NCBI GenBank assembly: GCA_039801085.1 | Contig: JBDRTY010000002.1 | Span: forward strand, 381,339-445,338 | Direction of reading: 5' to 3' | Origin: a candidate division WOR-3 bacterium | Lineage (GTDB): Bacteria; Hydrothermota; Tepidihabitantia; Tepidihabitantales; Tepidihabitantaceae | DNA: 64,000 nt | Part shown: positions 1-7,708 of the stretch, in pieces | Numbering within the stretch: the first letter of the stretch is position 1 | Layout: the number at the start of each line of letters is the position of its first letter | Notes under the pieces: generated by a model | Told to the model about the DNA's origin: nothing | Database searches by the model: none | Seen by the model: only the letters and a program-made list of their open reading frames with translations | Translations under genes and position numbers: made by a program

Positions 1-2
1 CC

Positions 3-1343
3 GGAATTTACTTTCTGATTTATGTTTTCAGCCGGAAACTGAATTCCAGAGTGGTTGCAGCCGGGTTCACCGGTAACCTGAGCGCCGGGCTGGTGTATCT
101 TCTGCTTTATCTGACCCACCTGAAAAATATCCGCAACAGCCCGATGACCCGGTTTGCGGTTACCGGCTGGCTCAAAGAAAATTATCTCCAGCCCGGGGAA
201 AATCCGCTGGTCTTTATCGGCCGGAACACATTCGGTTTCTTCCGCTATCTCAGCGGCTCAGATGTCCTCGCCATTATTCTGCTTGTTCTGTTCATTTCCG
301 GGATTACTACGCTTGCGCTCAGCCGGTCAGGCAGACGGCAGGCACTGCTGATTGTCCTGCCCTTGCTTCTGATGATCGCCGGTGCAGTTGCCGGGCTGAT
401 GCCCTATGGCGGGACAAGACACAGCATCCTGCTCGGTCTGTTTGCCACTGCCGGTATTGCCGGTCTGGGTATGGTGGAGAAACCGGTGTTGAAACGGATG
501 TTGCCTGCTGGCTGCGGACTGCTTGCCCTGCTGAGCAATCTCCTGCTCAGTTATCGCGGCCAGCATATCAGCCGGGCTGATAACAGGCTTGACCGCATGC
601 ACCGCGCCATCGCCTATCTCCAGCTGAAGGTACCGCCCGGTGACACCCTGTTTACCGACTATCAGGGCAGTGCCCTGCTCAGCTATTATCTGGCAGATCG
701 GACACAGCCGGTTGAGTTCTTCGGCAGAATGACCGGTGATTTCCGGGAGTTTGATTACGGCGGTTATCTGGTGACAAGCATTCAGGACTGGGACTTCAAT
801 CAGCACCGGCACCGGTTCGGGGCGCTGGTTGACAGGCTTTATCAGCATTACGGCTGGCAGACGGACCGGGTGCTCTGGGTCTTTGACGGCGGCTGGGGAA
901 TGCCGCTGATGCCGCGGGAGGAGTTCGGGAGAAATCTCTCGGTGTTTGCGGTGGTGCCGGAGCTGATCCTGCCGCAAGCCAGGGCGGAAAGTCTGCTGTT
1001 TGGAGCTGCCGAGCAGGCAAAGGAGCTGGGTTATCATCAGTTGCGCACCTGGCTCATTCCCTCCCGCTACACCTCGGTCCGGCTGGTTGAAAAGCTTCGT
1101 GGTTTCGGAGTAGAGGTGCTGACCTATGATTCTCTCTACCGGCTTGTCCGGCAGGAGCGGGCGCAGTTTGATCTCCGGCTGCCGGCGCTGGCATTCTGGC
1201 TGTTCAACTGCTATGAACCTCATCCCGAATTCATGTCCTATATGGCGGACGGCGAAAGCTACATCGCCGGTGATTACCGGTTTACCCTGCTCTTGATGGA
1301 TTCAAACCGGGAGATTGCGGTTTACCGGCTGGAACGAAATTAG
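3..1343 (+). CDS. Polytopic membrane protein, glycosyltransferase 39-like C-terminal part (5' partial)
   Basis: The reading frame is open to the window edge: codons from position 3 read through without a stop into the first candidate start, a GTG at 51, so the gene begins outside the window. The visible N-terminal third has several hydrophobic membrane segments (roughly residues 1-25, 70-90, 100-120 and 150-170 counted from position 51). A soluble C-terminal half follows, with motifs typical of the periplasmic part of dolichyl-phosphate-mannose mannosyltransferase-like (GT39/ArnT-like) proteins, such as a conserved-looking DTLFTDYQG segment after the last helix. The catalytic N-terminal loop with its acidic residues is not in the window, so the assignment is by architecture only. 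It could be another multi-membrane envelope protein. Confidence 0.6.
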   Translation, partial: GIYFLIYVFSRKLNSRVVAAGFTGNLSAGLVYLLLYLTHLKNIRNSPMTRFAVTGWLKENYLQPGENPLVFIGRNTFGFFRYLSGSDVLAIILLVLFISGITTLALSRSGRRQALLIVLPLLLMIAGAVAGLMPYGGTRHSILLGLFATAGIAGLGMVEKPVLKRMLPAGCGLLALLSNLLLSYRGQHISRADNRLDRMHRAIAYLQLKVPPGDTLFTDYQGSALLSYYLADRTQPVEFFGRMTGDFREFDYGGYLVTSIQDWDFNQHRHRFGALVDRLYQHYGWQTDRVLWVFDGGWGMPLMPREEFGRNLSVFAVVPELILPQARAESLLFGAAEQAKELGYHQLRTWLIPSRYTSVRLVEKLRGFGVEVLTYDSLYRLVRQERAQFDLRLPALAFWLFNCYEPHPEFMSYMADGESYIAGDYRFTLLLMDSNREIAVYRLERN

Positions 1344-1351
1344 TCAACTGT

Positions 1352-1379
1352 TTGATTTCTGCCCTGCCGGTGTTAATAT
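1352..1379 (+). promoter_or_regulatory. Candidate promoter for the secreted protein gene at 1413
   Basis: TTGATT at 1352-1357 and TAATAT at 1374-1379 are 16 bases apart in the short gap after the preceding stop codon. Transcription from here would leave a leader of about 27 bases containing a GAAGG ribosome-binding site just before the ATG at 1413. Confidence 0.45.
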
Positions 1380-1412
1380 CCTTCCGAGAGTACCGATGAG
1401 CGAGGTTGAAGG

Positions 1413-2840
1413 ATGAGCTTTCTGCTGTCATTGATAATTACCACCAGTCTACCGGAACTCCGAGACATCTGCAACTCGGCACCGGATTCGGCGGTAACCG
1501 TCAATGTTGACTGCGTCGTTACGGATGAGGCGTTTACCAGTGTGCAACTGTTTTACTCGATCGACAACCAGCAGTCCTGGACTGGACTGGCGATGTCCCG
1601 GCTCGGCACTCCGGGTTATGAAAGCACCTGGTATGCCCGGTTTCCTCTGCCGGCTTCAGGCACGGTTTACTACTACCTCCGGGCAGAGATACCTGAGGGT
1701 GCTGCAACCCTTGCTCCCTATAATTCCGCAAACAGCTGGGTTCCGCCGCTCAATCTGCTGGCGCTCGGCAATTATGACCCGACCGGTGATGCCCGCTCGC
1801 CTGAGGGTAACTGGCTGGATCTGACCGGATTCCGGGTCGGTTATTCAGCCGACCGTTTCTATGCCCTGCTGACCAACAACTATAACTCCTGGCCTCTCTA
1901 CTCATTTCCTCAGCCCTGGTACATCTATTCGGTCGGGTTTGTCAATGCCGAGGCGCCCAGCGACTCCTATGTCTTTGCTCTCTGCTATGCTGATATTCCG
2001 GCGGTTTTCACCACCGGTCTCTACCTGATCAACCGCTACACCGGCGACTTCTCCCGGCTTGCCGGGATTGATGCCCAGACGAGCGGTAACCGGCTTTACC
2101 TCCGCGGGCTGATCGCCGATTTCACCAGCCATCCGAAGTTTGGTCCCTGGCCCAATAACTGCGGTTATCTGGCGGTGGCAGCCACTACGCAGTCGGTCTA
2201 TCCGATTGGCGGAAACTATGTCCGGGACACCACCCTGCCGGCAAACTTCTACGCCGGATTTACCCCCGGTTTTACGGTTGGCACCAATCAGCCGCCGTTG
2301 CTGAGCGCGCCCGCAGTCACGCCCCGTTCCGGCGCACCGGCAGACAGCTTTCTCTTCTCGGTGCGGTATCAGGACCCTGATAACCACCTGCCGGTTGCGC
2401 GGACGGTGGTGATTGATGATGTTCCCTTCCCGCTTGTTGCCGGCAGTCACCGCTATCAGGGCGGGGTGATTTTCCGCACCTGGCGCTCCGGCTTTACCGC
2501 AGGCTGGCACCGGTTCTACTTCCAGTTCAGCGACGGCATGGCAACGGTCAGCACTTCTGTGGACAGCTTTCTGGTAAGTCTGACCGGTATGGATGGCAAT
2601 CCTGCCGGACCGGCGGGCTTCATACCCGCAGGCTGTCCCCGGATTTTCCGGCACCAGCTGCCGGTTGCCACGAATGGACCGCTGAGGATTTATAACAGCG
2701 CTGGACAGTGCGTCCGGAACCTGCCTGCTGGCAGCCGGAGCTGGGATGGAACCGATGATCAGGGCAGAGTTCTGCCCGCCGGAGTTTATTCACTTTTCAC
2801 CCGTGACCTCTGGCAGGAACGGGTGGTAAAGGTCAGGTAG
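1413..2840 (+). CDS. Secreted protein with C-terminal FlgD-like / type IX sorting-like tail
   Basis: A 475-residue exported protein of unknown function. A short hydrophobic N-terminus serves as a probable signal peptide, and the ATG is preceded by GAAGG. The mature part looks all-beta, rich in Tyr, Trp, Pro and Gly. The last ~60 residues follow the FlgD-Ig/type A sorting pattern: a RIYNSAGQ strand, WDGTDDQGR, then LPAGVYS and a basic end (VVKVR). Such tails are known from proteins exported by the type IX system in Bacteroidetes; their use here is inferred. The gene lies 35 bases upstream of the barrel-like gene at 2876 and may share its transcript. Confidence 0.75.
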   Translation: MSFLLSLIITTSLPELRDICNSAPDSAVTVNVDCVVTDEAFTSVQLFYSIDNQQSWTGLAMSRLGTPGYESTWYARFPLPASGTVYYYLRAEIPEGAATLAPYNSANSWVPPLNLLALGNYDPTGDARSPEGNWLDLTGFRVGYSADRFYALLTNNYNSWPLYSFPQPWYIYSVGFVNAEAPSDSYVFALCYADIPAVFTTGLYLINRYTGDFSRLAGIDAQTSGNRLYLRGLIADFTSHPKFGPWPNNCGYLAVAATTQSVYPIGGNYVRDTTLPANFYAGFTPGFTVGTNQPPLLSAPAVTPRSGAPADSFLFSVRYQDPDNHLPVARTVVIDDVPFPLVAGSHRYQGGVIFRTWRSGFTAGWHRFYFQFSDGMATVSTSVDSFLVSLTGMDGNPAGPAGFIPAGCPRIFRHQLPVATNGPLRIYNSAGQCVRNLPAGSRSWDGTDDQGRVLPAGVYSLFTRDLWQERVVKVR

Positions 2841-2875
2841 GTAATTAGCAGAATGATAAACGGAAGGAGATAAAT

Positions 2876-3709
2876 ATGAAAAGGCTTCTGGTAATAATCA
2901 CCGGGCTGATGCTCACCACCGGTTATGCCCAGTTCAGCAATCCGGACGCCAGTCTTGGCTTGCGGGCGGTGGTTGAGGCAGGAGCATTAGGGTTTCAGAG
3001 CCACAAGATTCAGTTCGGACCGCAGGGCACGGTATTTGATTATGTCAGATCAGGCAGGCAGAACATCCTGTTTCCGTTTGAGCGGTATTCACTGGAGCTG
3101 GTGCTGAAACCGCGTCACACCTTCATCGCCCTGTATCAGCCGCTGGATGTGCGCACGGTCACAACCCTGACCGAAAGGCTGATTGTGGACAGCGACACCT
3201 TTGAGCCGGGCACACCGATGAGCCTGCGCTACGGATTTGATTTCTACCGGCTTTCCTGGCTTTATGATCTGTGGCCCGATCCGGAAAAGGAGTTGGGGGT
3301 TGGTCTTTCCCTCCAGCTGCGCAATGCCAGCATCTTCTTTGCGTCGCTGGACGGCGAAAAACAGCGGGTCTATCAGGACCTCGGACCGGTGCCGATTCTC
3401 AAAGCACGACTGCAACTGCCGCTCAACCGGTCGGTCTGGCTCGGGTCTGAGATTGACGGCTTTTATGCCCAGGGCTCAGTGGTTACCGGCTCCACCAATG
3501 TGGAAAGTTCCTTCAAGGGGGCGATTCTCGATGCCTCGGTCCGGCTCGGTGCCCGGTTCAACCGGTTTCTGGACGGGTTTGTCAACCTGCGCTATCTTGG
3601 CGGTGGTGCCGAAGGTTAGCAGAAAAATCCGGAAAATCCTGATGCCAGCGGTTACACCTCAAACTGGCTCAGCACTTTGTCCTTTTCACTGGGTATTATG
3701 ATGCACTGA
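2876..3709 (+). pseudogene. Outer-membrane barrel-like protein interrupted by an in-frame TAG at 3617-3619
   Basis: The first 247 codons encode a signal peptide (MKRLLVIITGLMLTTGYAQ) and alternating hydrophobic/polar strands rich in aromatic residues, as in an outer-membrane beta-barrel. A good ribosome-binding site (GGAAGGAG) precedes the ATG. The frame hits TAG at 3617-3619, but directly after it the same frame continues as plausible barrel sequence (QKNPENPDASGYTSNW..., a final amphipathic strand) to a TGA at 3707-3709. Barrel proteins need their last strand for assembly, so loss of these 29 residues should matter. The stop could be a real nonsense mutation, a sequence error (for example TCG or CAG read as TAG) or readthrough. 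Functional if the TAG is an error; otherwise broken. Confidence 0.6.
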
Positions 3710-3728
3710 GAAGCGACTTCTGGTTGGA

Positions 3729-4349
3729 CTAAAGTCCTAATAACTTATTAAGCGGATTAACAATTAACTCTTCAATGGTTTTGTTCAGTGCCTGTTCCAG
3801 TCCGATTGTTTCTTTTTTTGCTCTCTCTTCAAGTTTCTGCCGGCTGAACTCATAGAGCGGAACGAAAAAGCCTTTGAAATCACCACCTTTTAAATCGCCG
3901 GTGTCTGTATACCGACCAGAAAAGGTGGTATCATCATTTACAACAAAATTATCAAGAAAGCGTTTATCATTTATTACCACATAGTAAGCATAATGATGTT
4001 TTGCTGGTCTCGGGGTGCGGAGATGGCTCGCAATCACTATCACAGCAGGTTCTGTTATTATATTCTTTAGGGTATCGTTCTTGAACTCTGTAGCCCTATC
4101 TGGACACAATATACACACTAAACCTACTATCCACTCTGGTTTTTCTTTAAGTTTAAAAGCACAATAATATGGGTCGGGGAGTAAGGGTAGACCTTTAGAC
4201 TTGGTCTGGTAGTAAAGATCCGATACTTTCACCTTATAACGGTTACTTATTACAGTTAATAAGCCGTGGATGTCCTTGAACAACTGGTCGCACCATCTGT
4301 AGGTTTTATAAAAATTGTTTACTTTGTGCTCATCCATTCCGCTAATCAT
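3729..4349 (-). CDS. Unrecognised protein, second gene of AT-rich two-gene island
   Basis: A 206-residue, Lys- and Tyr-rich, soluble protein that I cannot assign. No signal peptide or membrane helix is visible. Its start codon at 4349 lies inside the end of the upstream nuclease-like gene (8-base overlap), so the two are almost certainly co-translated. The gene uses many more A/T-ending codons than neighbours on either side, a sign of recent acquisition together with its partner. The pairing with a PD-(D/E)XK-type protein suggests a restriction-like or defence role, but this is inference. A second in-frame ATG four codons in (MDEHKV) could be the real start. Confidence 0.7.
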   Translation of the reverse strand: MISGMDEHKVNNFYKTYRWCDQLFKDIHGLLTVISNRYKVKVSDLYYQTKSKGLPLLPDPYYCAFKLKEKPEWIVGLVCILCPDRATEFKNDTLKNIITEPAVIVIASHLRTPRPAKHHYAYYVVINDKRFLDNFVVNDDTTFSGRYTDTGDLKGGDFKGFFVPLYEFSRQKLEERAKKETIGLEQALNKTIEELIVNPLNKLLGL

Positions 4350-5094
4350 TTTTGCCTCCTTTATCTATTCCCAACTTGAAATCAGGCGGGTCTGGTATGT
4401 TTTTAAATTCAATCCCGGCAAATGCGGGCACATAAATCTGCCAGTCTGGGCATTCAGTTATTTGTTCAAAATCAAACCCTTTGAAAATCCGGTAACCGTA
4501 AAAGCCAAGGAAGTCCCGGAAATTTTCCAGGACATACCGCTCCTGCTCATTGGTGCTATATATCCGTTCCCTGGGAAAATCGCTGATAAACTTTTCTATT
4601 ACCCAGAGAACCTCACCCCAGGTTAAATCCAGCCGCCTTTTTTCTATTTCCTCATCCGTAAGCCCGAAGTAATTCTTCGCGTGTTTTATTATCTGTTCTT
4701 CAATCACCGGATTACCGCCCCTTTTGCACTCAATCAGAAAGCAATAATCTTGCTCTTTATATATCCAGGCATCGGGCGAAGAACCGCCTTCAGCATTTAT
4801 ATCTTTTGCTCCCTTTTTCTTTTCTTCTGGTGGATTGGTTGCGATAGTAACAAGATATTTGTTTGGGCAGTTTTCAGGGATATTTGTTTCAATATTGCCC
4901 TGGAGAGCGAATCCGGCATTTGGATAGTCATATTCAGGGAGTTTGCTAAAAAGCTCCTTGAGGAAATTTTTGCGGTTTTCCCCTGAAAGTATACGCAGGG
5001 TCTGAATAAAGGCACGGGTGAGATTGTCTTCAATAAGTTCAGCATCTTCGCTCAGGTTGTAAGAGTAGAAAAGGTTGAGATGCTGGTCGGTCAT
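4342..5094 (-). CDS. PD-(D/E)XK nuclease-like protein, first gene of AT-rich two-gene island
   Basis: A 250-residue soluble protein. The middle carries the hallmark of the PD-(D/E)XK fold: SSPDAWIY, eleven residues, then FLIECKRGG, giving the catalytic Asp and the Glu-x-Lys pair. A Glu/Lys-rich helical segment follows. I chose the ATG at 5094 (MTDQHLNLF): a longer frame starting at 5133 would begin inside the -35 box of the promoter at 5106-5134. The family cuts or binds DNA in restriction, repair and mobile-element systems; the specific target here is unknown. The gene and its downstream partner are clearly richer in A+T than the flanking genes. No methyltransferase is next to it, so a classic restriction-modification pair is not supported. 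Confidence 0.7.
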   Translation of the reverse strand: MTDQHLNLFYSYNLSEDAELIEDNLTRAFIQTLRILSGENRKNFLKELFSKLPEYDYPNAGFALQGNIETNIPENCPNKYLVTIATNPPEEKKKGAKDINAEGGSSPDAWIYKEQDYCFLIECKRGGNPVIEEQIIKHAKNYFGLTDEEIEKRRLDLTWGEVLWVIEKFISDFPRERIYSTNEQERYVLENFRDFLGFYGYRIFKGFDFEQITECPDWQIYVPAFAGIEFKNIPDPPDFKLGIDKGGKND

Positions 5095-5105
5095 TGAAGG
5101 AATAC

Positions 5106-5134
5106 ATATTATTGGAGAAATGGCTACTGTCAAC
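5106..5134 (-). promoter_or_regulatory. Promoter of the nuclease-like island
   Basis: On the minus strand TTGACA (5134-5129) and TAATAT (5111-5106) are separated by 17 bases. The chosen ATG at 5094 is 11 bases beyond the -10 box, so the mRNA would have almost no leader and no Shine-Dalgarno sequence. Confidence 0.65.
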
Positions 5135-5198
5135 GATTTTTAATCTGATTTGAACCGGGTATTACCCGGGTTCAGATTTCAGAGCTGAGTCTCTGTTT

Positions 5199-5858
5199 TC
5201 AACGGAACCTGCGCAGGAGCTGCCGCAGCTCCTCCAGGTCGGCTTCGTAGCCGGCACCGCCGAGCGCCTCCTCAGCAGCCGATTCCAGTTCCTGGTCCGG
5301 ACGGGAAAGCATCCGGGCAACCGCCTCCATCGCCTCTGCAGTGCCTATCCGGCGCAGGGCATAGATCGCCGCCCTGCGCACACCCGGGTCCGGGTCGTTG
5401 AGACGCTCAATCAGCGGTCTGACCGCACTGGTGGCACGCAGTCTGCCCAGTTCTCTTGCCGCCAGCAGGCGGACCGGTGCCAGTCGGGAGGTAAGCAGTG
5501 CAATTAGCGGTTCAACTGCCTTAGGACCTAGATCCCCCAGTGCCTTCGTGGCGGCAAGCATCACATCCGGACTCGGGTCATTTCCTGCCGCCTCAGCCAG
5601 AGCCGGAATCGCCTCTTTATCCCCCAGTCTTCCCAGCGCCAGCGCAGTCTCAAACCGGACGATGACCGAGGTGTCCTGCTTCAGCAGGGTTATCAGTCTG
5701 GGCACTGCACGCCGGTCGCCCAGTTCGCCGAGCCTTTTTACGGCGTCGGCGCGGACCTGCGGGTCGGATGAATCGAGCTGACGCAGCCGCTGGCTGAACT
5801 CGGAGACACAGGCGGCAATCAGGATGAATATGAGGATAAATATTCTGGCAGCAGACAC
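5199..5858 (-). CDS. Exported HEAT-repeat protein
   Basis: A 219-residue protein. An N-terminal hydrophobic segment (about residues 4-18, ending in a Cys) looks like a signal or lipoprotein signal. From residue ~25 to the end there are five to six HEAT / PBS-lyase-type repeats of ~31 residues, each with the pattern D-P-x-V-R-x-x-A-x-x-A-L-G-x-L-G-D. Such scaffolds bind proteins; the partner here is unknown. The start is GTG at 5858, six bases after a TATACT -10 box, with no ribosome-binding site, which fits leaderless translation. The gene stands alone, converging on nothing obvious. Confidence 0.8.
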   Translation of the reverse strand: MSAARIFILIFILIAACVSEFSQRLRQLDSSDPQVRADAVKRLGELGDRRAVPRLITLLKQDTSVIVRFETALALGRLGDKEAIPALAEAAGNDPSPDVMLAATKALGDLGPKAVEPLIALLTSRLAPVRLLAARELGRLRATSAVRPLIERLNDPDPGVRRAAIYALRRIGTAEAMEAVARMLSRPDQELESAAEEALGGAGYEADLEELRQLLRRFR

Positions 5859-5864
5859 AGCAGT

Positions 5865-5893
5865 AGTATAACCGGGACAGCAACATAACTCAA
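5865..5893 (-). promoter_or_regulatory. Promoter of HEAT-repeat gene, predicted leaderless start
   Basis: Minus strand TTGAGT (5893-5888) and TATACT (5870-5865) with a 17-base spacer. The GTG start at 5858 follows after only six bases. Confidence 0.55.
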
Positions 5894-5939
5894 GAAGATC
5901 TGGCAGCCTGGTTCATCATCAAGCCGGTTCCCGGCAATG

Positions 5940-6875
5940 CTACTTCAGATTCAGCTCGTCAACCATTGAGGACTCGCGGGCAGCGCTGCTCCACTGCAGA
6001 CCGCTGACAAACGGCACAACGACCAGGGGTACCGGTGAGCTCCGGAGCACCTTGTTTGTCACCCCGCCGAGAAACGGTTTGCCGATGTAGCCTCTGCCCT
6101 GGGCGCCCATGACCACCAGCGAAACATTGTCATGATTGATCTGCTTCAAAATCAGTTCCGCAACCCCGCCGTAGGGAATTTCCATCTTGATTTCCGGTTT
6201 ACCCAGGCTCTGCAGCCGGCGTGCCAGACACTTCAGCCGTTCAAGATCAATCCGGTTGAAGATTTCCAGCCGGTCCTTCAGATGTTTACCGATGATATGA
6301 TCCTGAATGTGGAGCAGGGTGATCTTGCGGGCGCCCCGTGCGGTCAACTTTTCCAGGCAGGCAAAGGCGGCGTCAGCGTTCTCGGAAAAATCGGTGACAT
6401 AGAGGACATGGTCAAGGAGGCTGGTATGCTGCTTTTCGTAGGCAGCAATGCTGGGAATTTTCACTACCATACCCGGCAGAGTCAGATTATGGAGCAGTGC
6501 GGATGCGGTGCCGCCGAGCGAGATTCTGTCCGACAGATTCCGACCATGGGAGCCGATTACGAGCAGCTGACACTTTTTTTCTTCAGCGGCATTGAGGATT
6601 TCCACCGCCGGCATACCGAACCTTATCTCGGTCTTCACCTGAAAGCCGGCATGAGTCAGCCGTGCTGCCTGGTTCTCCAGTGTCGGAATCTTGACCTCCA
6701 TTGCGTCCTTCATGATACCGTTGTCACTGATGTTGAGACAGAAGGTGAGCAGAATCTGCTCGATATTCAGGACCTTGAGATTGCGGGTGAAATCAATCAG
6801 CTGTTCGGATGCTGGCGAGAGATCGGTCGCCAGCAGCAGCTTGCACATCCCACCGTGACTTTCACTAACCTTCAT
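5940..6875 (-). CDS. Tandem universal stress protein (two UspA domains)
   Basis: A 311-residue cytoplasmic protein made of two UspA folds. Domain 1 (about residues 10-145) starts with [12 protein letters not shown] and has a degenerate nucleotide motif GSHGRNLSDR followed by GG. Domain 2 (about 150-290) has the full ATP-binding signature GAQGRGYIGKPFLGGV...SPVPLVVV. I prefer the ATG at 6875 because AGAAGGGGGGATT sits just before it; an upstream in-frame ATG at 6899 is too close to the -10 box. It is a close paralogue of the Usp protein at 14983-15837 in the arsenic operon. The role is probably nucleotide-dependent stress signalling; no partner gene is adjacent. Confidence 0.88.
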   Translation of the reverse strand: MKVSESHGGMCKLLLATDLSPASEQLIDFTRNLKVLNIEQILLTFCLNISDNGIMKDAMEVKIPTLENQAARLTHAGFQVKTEIRFGMPAVEILNAAEEKKCQLLVIGSHGRNLSDRISLGGTASALLHNLTLPGMVVKIPSIAAYEKQHTSLLDHVLYVTDFSENADAAFACLEKLTARGARKITLLHIQDHIIGKHLKDRLEIFNRIDLERLKCLARRLQSLGKPEIKMEIPYGGVAELILKQINHDNVSLVVMGAQGRGYIGKPFLGGVTNKVLRSSPVPLVVVPFVSGLQWSSAARESSMVDELNLK

Positions 6876-6901
6876 AATCCCCCCTTCTAAATTGTACATT
6901 T

Positions 6902-6929
6902 ATTATACTACCGGCACGGCTCAAGTCAA
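6902..6929 (-). promoter_or_regulatory. Promoter of tandem universal stress protein gene
   Basis: Minus strand TTGACT (6929-6924) and TATAAT (6907-6902), 16-base spacer, about 20 bases before a strong purine-rich ribosome-binding site. Confidence 0.65.
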
Positions 6930-7052
6930 TAGATTATAGGGATTACGGGACTAATTATAAAAAGAGCGTTTGAAAGTTAAGTACTAAGGGTTACTGGATA
7001 TAATTTTTAATTCGAGCAGTATCTCAAACGAGGAGTTAGAATTTCCGGTGAT

Positions 7053-7223
7053 TTATCTTGCCGCATTTGTCCGGAGCCTGAGGCACCGTTTTAAGCGTGC
7101 AAGCCAGGTTCTTCCCTTGAGCAGGAAAAATGACCCGAGCGCACCGAAAACGGCGGCGATGCCGAGCCCAACCGGGCAATTCAGAGTGGCAAGTCCCATC
7201 AGGGTTTCGCGGAGTATCCGCAT
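7053..7223 (-). CDS. Small membrane protein, truncated copy of the one at 12830-13069
   Basis: A 56-codon frame on the minus strand from ATG 7223 to TAA 7055-7053. The peptide contains NCPVGLGIAAVFGALGSFFLLK and continues WLARLKR, closely matching the C-terminal half of the small protein at 12830-13069 (GCPVGLGIAALFGALGSVLILK, then ARLKE). The DNA is also similar around 7130-7180 and 12897-12948. It lacks the Cys-rich first half of the other copy, has no clear ribosome-binding site, and is a possible remnant. The copies flank the Rrf2 operon on both sides. Function unknown; one membrane helix is predicted by eye. Confidence 0.5.
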   Translation of the reverse strand: MRILRETLMGLATLNCPVGLGIAAVFGALGSFFLLKGRTWLARLKRCLRLRTNAAR

Positions 7224-7249
7224 GGCGATGCGGCTTGGATATTAATTGT

Positions 7250-7281
7250 TTGACAATAGCCTACTTTTTTAGTAAACTATT
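7250..7281 (+). promoter_or_regulatory. Promoter and palindromic operator of the Rrf2 operon
   Basis: TTGACA (7250-7255) and TAAACT (7273-7278) are 17 bases apart, and the GTG start of the regulator is only seven bases further on. An inverted repeat with arms AATAGccTACT and AGTAaaCTATT (7255-7265 and 7271-7281, five-T centre; lower-case bases do not pair) covers the space between and over the two boxes. This placement is ideal for autorepression by the Rrf2 protein encoded next. Confidence 0.7.
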
Positions 7282-7285
7282 ATTA

Positions 7286-7708
7286 GTGCGGTTAACAACC
7301 AGAACCCGGTATGCGGTGCGCGCGCTGGCTTATCTCGGAAGTTTTTACGGCAAACGCAATGTGACGCTCAGGGAAATAGCCGAGCACGAGGGTATTACTG
7401 AGAAGTATCTGGAGCAGATTTTTTATCGCCTGACCCGTGCTGGGATTCTCAGAACCAGAAAGGGCCCGGGTGGTGGTTATGAACTTGCCCGTTCTCCTTC
7501 TCTGATCAGGCTGATTGAGATCATGTCGGCAGTCGGGGAGTCTGCGGCGCCGGTTTTCTGTGTTGCCGATGATAGGATTCAATGCTGTCCGAGGGACAAG
7601 GGGTGTCCGGCACGACCCTACTGGCGTAAACTGAAGCAGATTCAGGAGAATTTTTTAAAGCGGCATACCCTGGCTGATATCTGTGCAGGAGCAGGCAGAT
7701 ATGGCTAA
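7286..7708 (+). CDS. Rrf2-family transcriptional regulator, possibly iron-sulfur
   Basis: A 140-residue regulator. Residues 1-80 form the Rrf2 winged helix: LTTRTRYAVRAL, IAEHEGITEKYLEQI recognition helix, and GPGGGYELAR wing. A Cys-rich loop follows (one Cys, a Cys pair, then another Cys, within CVADDRIQCC...GC), the place where IscR/NsrR/RsrR-type members hold an Fe-S cluster. The spacing differs from IscR, so the ligand is unsure. I use the GTG at 7286, since upstream codons run into the promoter. The final codons overlap the ATG of the PP-loop gene at 7701. It probably senses redox state, sulfur or metal and controls the downstream operon through the palindrome at 7255-7281. Confidence 0.85.
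   Translation: MRLTTRTRYAVRALAYLGSFYGKRNVTLREIAEHEGITEKYLEQIFYRLTRAGILRTRKGPGGGYELARSPSLIRLIEIMSAVGESAAPVFCVADDRIQCCPRDKGCPARPYWRKLKQIQENFLKRHTLADICAGAGRYG

Noticed and set aside
3617-3619. TAG as a pyrrolysine codon
   Set aside because: No pylS, pylB-D or pylT is visible and the protein is not a methylamine methyltransferase; mutation or error is simpler.
5151-5174. Hairpin between the HEAT and nuclease genes
   Set aside because: Stem has a bulge and no T run follows on either strand, so I do not call it a terminator.
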